A DNA stretch of 64,000 bases, taken from Diphasiastrum complanatum. Its lineage: Eukaryota; Streptophyta; Lycopodiopsida; Lycopodiales; Lycopodiaceae. Positions within the stretch are counted from its first letter, which is position 1; every line of letters begins with the position of its first letter. The DNA is taken from the NCBI GenBank assembly GCA_029204225.1, contig CM055096.1, forward strand, positions 44,685,967 through 44,749,966. The letters are read 5' to 3'. Below are positions 22,679-32,700 of the stretch, piece after piece. The position numbers were made by a program, and so were the translations under genes. The notes beneath the pieces were generated by a model, which saw nothing but the letters and a program-made list of their open reading frames with translations, made no database searches and was not told the origin of the DNA.

Positions 22679-25600
22679 CTCCACGCGGATCTGCTGCTGC
22701 TTCGTCTGCTGTCCCTCGCGCCACATCCTCTCTCCCTCCACCTCGGACCACCTGCTCCCCCATCGCTACTATCTCCACCCCCCCCCCCCTCGCGGAACCA
22801 ACACCCTCCCCATCGCTGAAAAATACACCCTCATCGCTGGAAAAGGCACCCTCGCTGAAAGCAACACCCCCCTTGCTGAAAAGAACATCCCCTCCTCCCC
22901 CCTCGATGAAGCCGACATCACCTTCACCATCTTCGCTGCCAATAGATTTGTTCTCCGATGCAAACTCCTCGCTGCCTTCAGATTTGCCGTCCCCCTCGCT
23001 GTCCTCAGATTTGCCATTGCTATGTATAAAGGATGTGGCACCCCCTTCTTCTTCTTCCTCTTCTTCCCCACTCTCAGTTTCTTCCTCCTCCTCTTCTCTC
23101 TCCTCTGCTATTCCTCCCTCTTTTCATCTTCTTCTGCCTCTTCCTCGTCCCCAGTCTCCCACCCTATCGCTCTGGCCATCCCTACCGGCCTTCTTCCCAT
23201 CCCCATTACCCAAGAACCCACAACTCCCCAATTTGCGGTACCCATCCCCTGCCATCTGGAGGTGTACCAAGAAGGAGTTTATAAGTAGGTGCACTAACAT
23301 TATCCACCCCATCCATAAGAATGGTGACCCCATGATTCCGAGTAACTACCGCACCATCATGATTGGGCATGTCCTGGCGAAACTATATGGTAATATACTA
23401 CAGTCTGTTGTGAGCTCAGAGGCGGAGACTAGGAGACTACATGCCATGGGTCAGGTTGGTTTCCGAGCCCATTATTCTACTGTAGATCACATCTTCACAC
23501 TGCGAGCCTTGATTGAGGAGACTAAGCACAGGAGAGAGAGGGTTTACTGTTGTTTTGTGGACTTCAGGAAAACCTTTGATTCTGTTCCTCGCTCATTGCT
23601 CATCGAGAGGCTCCGAGACCTGGGCTCCTCCACCGACATTGTTCTTGCTGTGATGGCACTTTATGAGCGGGTGCTGGGTTGTTTTCGACATAGCAGTGGC
23701 ATATCTGATCACATCTGGAGCACTATTGGGGTGAAGCAGGGTTGTTCCCTCTCACCAGTCCTCTTTGGCTTGTATATCGATGAGTTAGAGAGAGTCATTA
23801 CAGAGGAGTGGTACTGGCTGCCGGTTTGGTGACATCTTGATTGCCATCCTCCTTTATGCCGATGATGTGGTATTGGTCTCACCGACCAGAGAGGGTCTAC
23901 AGCGACAGGTGGACTGCTTACATGGGTTTTGCACCATATGGGGCCTAGGGGTAAACATTGGGAAGACCAAGGTTTTGTGGTCCCTTCCTACACATACCTG
24001 GGGGTCCTTTTCTCAGGTCCTACTTTTAGCATGAGACAAGCCGCTACCACTCGACTTGGGAAGGGACATGCCTCCCTTGTTCAGCTGGAGCGATTTTGCT
24101 TTTGGAAGTCCATCCAGGATGCATGGAGGATATAGGTGTTACTAGAGATAGACAGGCGATACACATGTTGCACTATCCTCCTCACAGCGTCTTCACGATC
24201 GGGGCTACAGGTTATCATGGTTCTCTCAGGCCTCTCACCTCCTGCTTGCGTCATTTGGCATCTCCATCACAGAGCTCCCCTCAGGCACACATCAGTATAT
24301 CAGACGCTTCCTCTATCACACATATTGGCACAGGATGCTTTTACATGGGATACAACAGAGGGTGGAGATGCTTGTGCCACAGTGGGAGGGATTGATGGTG
24401 TGCAGGATTCACAAGCCCCTGCAGATGTTCATGTTGATGATGATGTAGATTGGACCTGCCGTGTTCGCCAGAGGACCATGTCAGACCTCAATAAGCAACT
24501 CGCAAAAAAGAATTGGAGCTTCTGTGCTGATAATCTAAATTCAAAACTTTATCAAGCATTATACCTTGAAGTTCTATCTTGAAACTTAGGAGACTGAGCA
24601 ACAAGGTGGAGGATCAATCTGGCAAACCGAGTAGTGGTAGACTGATCCTAGCAAAAAATGTGGCTCTTGAAGCTGGAAACTTGAGCCCTAGCTTGACTTA
24701 TAGGAGATTGAGTAGCAAAGTAAAGATTAGTTTGGCAAAACAAGCAGGGGTGGCCTGTTCTGTACGTATAAGCTGACTTTTGAAAATTGCCAGAAACTGT
24801 AAAAGAGCCCTAAATTTTAAGGTTTTAATTGAATTTCTTTTGCTACATTGTGGACGTTCGTACATACAGAATGAAACGTTTTGTACATTTTGCCCTATTA
24901 ATTAGGATGAAATGAATTTTTTCTTCTTGTGTTTTGGACATACAGAATGATATGTTTTGTACCAAAAGTTATGGGCATGGCTTTTATAAGAAGTGTCTTT
25001 GAGATGGATTTAGTTCGTATATTTTGTATATTGGACTTTTGATATTTTTTGTACAGTATATTGCAATGGAAGCGGGGACTGGACGCAGACGCTCGTCCGC
25101 GTCCGGACGCGGACGCCTCAGGGGTGCGTCCGCGTTCGGACGCGTTCCCCCATTTTCAATTTTTTTTTTTTCAAAAAAAAAAAAAATACAGGCCTTTGCC
25201 CTCACTGTCCCACATCCCCAAAGCGAAATAAGAACAATTTATGACCCTTGCACCCCGCCCCCCCCCCCCCCCCCCCGGAATTAATTATCAGAGGTTGTCT
25301 GGCACCCACCTGCCCCCTCCTGTTAAAAAATAGGAAAACAGTACCCAAAAAAAAATTGCAACAAACCTAACCACTGCCCCCATGCCTCCCATGTCACGAA
25401 AGAGCAACAATTTATATTTTTTGAGTCTCCAATACTCTGTAGACTCGTGCCCTCGCTAGCTCTCTCTCCTTGACGAATCTATATTATACTATTATATAAA
25501 TACAGGTAAACAGTGCGCTCCCCGGATGAACCTCAACGACTTACTAATCACTTATGCTCCACAATGTCATTCAACACAGGGAAGTTCAAGACCCACACAA

Positions 25601-28600
25601 TACCATCTCATCACCCTAAACCCTAAACCTATCCCATCACATAGGCCCTATGTGATGAGATAGGTTTAGGGTTTTGGGAGGTACAACGTCACATGGGCAA
25701 CAAATCGGGGCAGGTACATTTTGACAGGGGCACTGTGGGGGAGCAGACCACGGGCCCAATCGGAGTGCAGCACGTGGGGAAGCTACACATGGGGGCCGGT
25801 ACAATAGCATATGGGCACTGTGGGGGAGCAGGCCATGGGGCCAATGGGAGTGCGGCACGTGGGGGAGCAACAAATGGGGGCAGGTACAACGAGATCATCA
25901 ACAACTGCACATGGGGGAATGGGCTGTGGTGTTAAATAGGCACTCACGAGGCTGTGAGAGCCAGGAGCTGTGAGGCATTGTGAGAGAGCCAGTGAGAGGC
26001 TGTGAGAGCAATAGGACGTCGTGAGATGGGCGCATACCACCGAAGCCCGAGGGCGAAGCCAGGAGGCACCCGCCCCCGCTGTCGCCCCTGCCCCCGCTGT
26101 CGAGCTGGATTTGGATGAGCAGATTGGAATGAACTTCACACGACGACAATTCATCATGGTCAGGGAAAGGGCGGCCCGCCGTCGGGCTAACCAGGAGGCA
26201 GCTCGGCTACATGATAGTCTGTGTGTATCAATATCTACGAGTATGTGCTTAAAAAATCATCCCTCTGCGTGCCAAATGCATCCTCAGGGGTGTCAAATAC
26301 AAAGTTTGGCTGACAGTTTGGAGGCATCTGGGACTCCTCCAAGTCTGGGCCAATGCCTGCCAAGAGACGACTAGAAAAATCATCGGTGCGTTTCCTCTTG
26401 GCTGGCCTGCCGTTGGGTCTGTCGGAAGGAACCCTCTGTGGTACACTCTTGCCTGGGGGTCTCCCTCTGCCACGAGGGGGTCTCTGAGAAGAACCGACTG
26501 CCTGTGATGCTCTGAATCGTCTCTGCGCAATTTGTCTCTGGGCGGCAGCCTCTGTCTCCCTCGCAAACTCTGACCAGCCATCATCTGAAAGGGGGCGTGA
26601 TGCGGGAGTATTGGGTGGGGCACGTGGACCATTCCCTGCAAGGTCGACCGTCTCGTCTGAATCATATGTGGGCTCATCATCAGAGGAGGGCAATGGAACG
26701 TCAGCAGGAAGGGGGGTGGTCTCATCGGGATCAGCATCATCCTCGGGATCACCCCGTAGAGCACGCCAAACGGCATCGTCTGGATCAACCTCTGGCTCTG
26801 CCTCATGATCGGCCGCTGCAACCAGGCACTCATCGGGATTGACCTGCAGAAGTCAATCATTCGTGAGAATAGCCGAAGCAACCGTGGGGGCATTAAATTG
26901 AATGTCTTATACTAATACGAAAGCAAACTATAGAGCATAGACATATACCTGCAAGAGTAGGGAGCCCACTTCCTGCCCTCATGTTGTCCGTGATGCGTCG
27001 AACCACCCTGGTGTTGGTGTTGCAGTACACCAAGTCATTACATCGCTCAGTCGTCAGATGGTTCCGCTTGTTCGTGTGAACAAGGCTGAATGCTGACCAG
27101 TTCCACTCGCACACGCAAGCAGAACAGTCCTGCATTAATTGGCAACCACTCGAGTGAGTACCAACCTTGTAGAGAAAATGCGAAAACTGGTTGGATGAAT
27201 GAGATTAGACAACATACCTATGAAAGGACTCGGAACGCGAGTGTCCGTAGCTCTCCCACCATGATACAGGCAAGAGCCTGTTCTCTCGGACACGTGCAAG
27301 GTCCTCGCCGAACAACCCCAGACAGTGCCTGCAGTTGAGCAGCAATGTGTGTGAGTACACTTGAGCCCGCGCATAGAAATTGAGCGAACGACAGAGCAAG
27401 AGTTTACCTATAATCAAGCCTTTGCTCCTTGGGCCTGCTGCGGATACCAGTGTCGCTGCTAAGGAGGTGGATGTATGAGAACCAGTCCGCACGCAGCTCT
27501 GCATCGTCATACTGCCTCTCGCTTTGAAACAGCGGATGCAGTATGTGGGCCACACTGTGAATGGGCCGGTGAAACTTATCCCATCGTCGCCACCACAACC
27601 GTCTGATAGGCTCCACCTTGTGGGCCATCCCATGTGGAGGCAACAATTACATACCATCGTGTTGCGGCAACAAGACGAAATAGAGTGCGAATTGGAAGAA
27701 AGGATGGTGAGACGGAAAACAGTTATACTTGGCAGGGTCCAGCTCAAAACGCTGAAGAGACTGGCCTATGCGGTCCATGAACTCGTAAATGAGGCCCATC
27801 GTGCACCCCTCGCGATCAACGAGCCTCAGAACAGAGTAGATGGGGCGCATGACGTCCATCAGCTGCTGCATATCCACCCAGAAAGGCTCCATGAAGAGGA
27901 TGTCGTGGAAGGCCTAGCCCTTTGGGGTCGTGGACAGGTCCATGGCGGTGAACTCTGCAGAAGTAGCCATGCGCCGCAAATCACCCTTGAGCTTGTGTAG
28001 CCGCTCAAGCATGATGAACTGGAAGGCGAAGCGGGTGCGAGCGGGCTTCTTCAAGTCGAGCCTGCATTGTCAAATGGAATGAGAGGCAAACGAGCCAAAA
28101 AAAAAGAAGCATCTTGAACGAGCCAAAAAGTAAGTAGCATCTTATCTGCTGAATGTGCGGAAAAGGGCAGTCATGCGGCGCTTGCGTGTGACGAAGTCCA
28201 CAACCGCAAGTGCCCTCGTGAGAATCTCATTGACCCAAGGCAGGCGCCCGATGGAATGCAGGAGGAGGTCCAGTGAGTGTGCGGCACATGAAGTCCACAC
28301 AATGGAGGGGTACTCTGCCATAAGAAGCTCCCCCATACCGCGGCAGTTGGACGCATTGTCCGTCACAACGTTTCGCGATACGTTCACACGATGAGTTCAC
28401 AGCTTGAAAACACATTGCAATCAATCAAAAATTACGCAAAACTTTTGTATCAACATTAAGCAGTAAATGACCAAGCAACTAATGAAAGAAAATTGTACCT
28501 GGACAACGCGCTGTGGCCCGACCTCCTCTATCGCTGTGCGGATGATGCCGTAAATGTACTCGGCCGAATGCACTCTTCCTGCCTCGGAGGCGTCGATGCT

Positions 28601-29330
28601 GCGCAGGAACATGGAACCGTAACAACGAGAAACAATCACGTTGATGAGTGGACGTTTATGGCGATCAGTCCACCCATTAGCCATGATGGAACAGCCGTAT
28701 CTATCCCAAGCCTCTTGTAGTGCGGCTAGTCTCTCTCTGACGGATGCAACCCGCTCCTGGAGCAAAGGGCTGCGTAGTGCGTCGGCTGTGGGTGGTGTGT
28801 AGCTGGGCCTGCAAACTGCAACTTTCGAGATAGCCTTTCGAAAGATGCGGGATGATGCCATGATCAGGTCATGTAGGTGCGGAAGCGGAGGATGTGGACG
28901 GACCATGCAGATCTGACGGTGGTGGCATAGGCGTAGGTGCAGCAGTGGCGGCTGTGGATCCATGGGGAGTACTGGCGGAGGGGGCGGGTGCGGCTGCGGA
29001 TGCGGCGGCGGGGGTGGGGGCGGCGGCGGTGGGTGTACCAGTGGCAGGGGCGGTAGCAATGGGTGCACCAGTGGAAATAGAGTCTGCGGCATCTATGGAC
29101 GGCTCGCCGGGCTCAACACCTGGCTCAGCATATGCCTCGAGAATGCATCTCCACAGAGGGGATGACCATACAAATGCTGATCCCGTAGCGTCCCCCCGTG
29201 GGTCGGACTCGCAATCTCCCCTAATGTGCTCGAACCCGAGAGGCGTTCCCTGTGAACTGCTTTCGACAAAAAGGGCAACGCCACTTTTTGTCCGGCATCA
29301 ACTTTACCTCATCCCAAATGGGACGAGCGG

Positions 29331-29395
<65 letters not shown>

Positions 29396-29642
29396 AAGTA
29401 CGCAAATCTAATATCTCTCTCTCTCTCTCCTCCTAAACCCTAAACCCAAGCACGCAGACCCTAAACCCTAAACTCACACACACACCATGTCTTGTACACA
29501 CGCACACACACAAATCCTCTCTCTCTCTGTCACTCACACTCTGTGTCTCTTCCTCTCTCTCTCTCTCACACAGATCACCACACACATCTGTGCATACACA
29601 AATCAATTAACCCACCACACACACACACACACACAGAAATCA

Positions 29643-29678
<36 letters not shown>

Positions 29679-29685
29679 ACCATAG

Positions 29686-29752
<67 letters not shown>

Positions 29753-32700
29753 GCCCTCCCTCTTTCTCTCCTCTCTCCTTCTTGGGCTTCTGCGGACTGT
29801 TTTGCTGCCCGCGCGCCCCCCCCCCCCTTTTTTTTTAAATGAAAAAACGCTTCCGGGGTCCGGACGGTCCAGAAAAAAATTTAAATTTTTTTTTAGGACG
29901 CGTCCGACCCCGCGTCCGGGGGTCAGACGTGTCCGGGTCCGGGCGTCGGACGCAGACGTGAAAAGGCTGCGTCCGGCCCGGACCCTCATGTCTGGCTACT
30001 ATATTGATATTTTCTTCCCTTTTTTTTTACTTCTTAGTTGTTGTTGATGACTGAAGAGGTTCTGGAACCTTTTGAAAGTAGATGGCAACTGACGAGGCTT
30101 TGAAAGTAGCTGGCACCTTGATGCTTGTGTAGTTAGCGCTCATCGATCATAATTGATACTTGGTCAATAAGAATTTTTCTGTTGGGTGCTTGATTTTTTG
30201 TTATCAAAATTCTCCATTTGCATTGGCTATAAATCATTTGAGGCGCCGAGCAGGGGGTAGAAGACTTAGAGAGAATAAAAGAATGTTGGGACAGTTTACC
30301 GTACATGGGTTTGTGATGGTATTAAAGATTGAAGTACATCGTTCCTTACATTTTAAACCTGGTCTCATGAATTGGGACTTGAACTAGATTATTTTTTTTT
30401 TGCTTTCGTGTCCTCTTATGCTTGAATGTAGCAATGAAAATTAGTGAAAATGATATCACAAGCAGCACCCCGTAACTTGTAGGTAAACCACTGCGCTTGA
30501 AAGGTTCATGTTTTTGAAAGTCACTTTATCAAGGAACAAAAGCTTTTTTGCTTGCGATGTTTTACAGTTGGAAGGAAGCTTAGTGTACCCTGTTTAATTT
30601 GTGCTTGTGTTGTTCCGGAACATAGGCTTCAACAAGTTATAAAAGGATCACAGTGTTAGGGATATGAGAGTTTTTCTGATATGGGGCTTGGAATGTAGGC
30701 TGTTTATCGAATTATGAAGAAGTATGCTATTTTTTGGTTCAGTGAAAACATTATGGAGAGTATATTGATACTGTTTTTTTGGGTTCTTGTCCAGGTATAT
30801 TGAATTTTATGATGCCATGTCTGTTCCTATAGCAATTGCAATGTCGGGTCAACTCCTCCTTGGCCAGCCTGTTATGGTAAAACCTTCAGAAGCAGAAAAA
30901 AATCTGGTACAGTCCACTGCTAGTGCTGCTGGGGGTGCAGGGTACACGGGGCCATATTCAGGTGGAGCTAGGCGTTTATATGTTGGCAACTTACATTTCA
31001 ACATAACAGAAGACCAATTGCGGCAGGTGAATCACATGCTTAGTGACATTTTTGGTGGAGTTTCTGTCAATCTCACAGTTGCAATAGTGCATGCAATCAG
31101 TTTATCTACTATTTAGCTTTCTTATTACTATGACGAGCTAATCCAACTCTAAATTTGGCTTAATCACTTATTTACAAGTGTACAAGTGGTTTTGATAGAG
31201 GACCCCCAAACCTCAAGACAGATGAGTTTTACAATTTCACACTCCTCAAAAGATATCTATCTACTTTAACATTGATCTTGGAATCAAGCCAAGATTAGAT
31301 CTAAACTTGATGAAGGCACTATTGAGCTATGGTTTGGTGAGGAGATCGGCAATACATGATGATGATCCAATATGCTCCAAGTTGATTTTTCTTCCAATGA
31401 CCTTTTCCCTTACAAAGTGGTGTGCATTCTCAATATGTTTGCTTCTTGCATGGAAGATAGGAATGTTAGCAAGAGCTTGAGCTGACATGTTGTGATTTCT
31501 TATGTCTGTTATCTTATATGCATAAGACTATACAACAAGATTTAGTTTTCACAATTGTTGCCTGGACTAAAAAATAACCTCTCCTAGCGCAAGCTATATT
31601 GACATTAATTTGGAAACAACATAAAATTCATAAAACTGGGCTGATGATTGAATGGTTCTGGCATTGTTCTTTGAATAAAAGAGTGATAATATCAGGTCAA
31701 AAGGTAGAATTTAGCAAAATTAGTTTGCTGAACAACCTTTTAGACGACGATTTAGATCCTATAGTTCAATCTGGAAATGGCATGTTTTTTAAGCGTTTGA
31801 TTACTTGATCATTGTTCTGTTATGTATTCATTGGGTACTTATTTTTTTCAGTCATAAGTGTCAGTATGTACTGATCTTTTTGGACTGCAGGTATTTGAAC
31901 CATTTGGTCCAGTTGAGCTTGTGCAGCTGCCAACTGATCCAGAAACTGGGCTATGCAAGGGGTTTGGTTTTGTTCAAGTGAGTGATTCTCCTCTTAAGGT
32001 TTATTGAATTTGAATAATCTGTCTTTTAGTATTGTAGATGATGCACATGGTCCCTCGCTCAGATATTGATGTTCTATCTGTAGTTTTTGTAATTTTCTGG
32101 TTAATTTAGATAGTAGGCTGAGATAATTCTGCATGCAGTACCAAAAGCTAGAAGATGCTCGTGCTGCACAGCAGGCTTTGAATGGGGTGTTGGAGCTTGT
32201 TGGTCGTCCTATAAAGGTCCGTCTTCTGTCTTTCACTACATTCCATTTTTGGAGTACTTAAATTTTTTAAGATAATTTTTTTTGACATCCTGTATACAAG
32301 CCAAAGCTTGGATAGTATTGGAATATTGCTACAGAGAACATTTTTGTCACTTTTCCAGGTTTAGATTAGTTGTTTTGTTGTGCTTAATGCTACATGGGAG
32401 GTGGCTTATTTGCAGGGATTCAAGTAGGTGGGTATTTAACTGTTTTTGTTTCAGCTATCAAATCAGATAACAACAATTGATGGCTATTTTGGATCCCGTG
32501 CAGGTTTCGGCTGTATCTGATCAGTATGGCATGCAAGACATGGGGCTGACTCCTGGAGATCTGGATGATGATGAAGGAGGCGGCCTGGTAAATTAAGTAT
32601 TTTGAATACAAATTTAGTCATTGGGTGATGGCAGACTGGAACAGTCTGGTGCACCTTATATGCTAGTTTGTTCTGAACATTAACAGATATTGATGACTTG

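Larger units (their letters stand above)
18985..30794 (+). other. Giant intron 4 (11,810 bp) of RBM39 packed with transposons
   Basis: Donor GG|GTGAGT and acceptor TTGTCCAG|GTATAT join within a Gly codon to give KGVG-YIEFYD, the RNP1 motif, which proves the two sides belong together. Contents from left: GTTCCGG inverted-repeat element, CGGACG repeat copy 1, hAT BED fragment, LINE RT, CGGACG copy 2, telomere-like hairpin, hAT transposon, microsatellites, CGGACG copy 3. About 770 bp of unique sequence (30000-30770) precede the acceptor. Confidence 0.9.

Noticed and set aside
22453-23280. 459-codon ORF as one LINE protein with a Ser-Leu/Pro-rich N-terminus
   Set aside because: Its first part overlaps the antisense hAT BED segment and a CT tract; only the part from about 23278 has RT motifs, so the fusion is fortuitous or at best unproven.
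27524-28000. 158-codon plus-strand ORF
   Set aside because: Antisense to the hAT transposase, which has clear family motifs on the other strand.
28894-29436. 180-codon Ala/Gly-rich plus-strand ORF
   Set aside because: Antisense to the Pro-rich and BED regions of the minus-strand hAT transposase.
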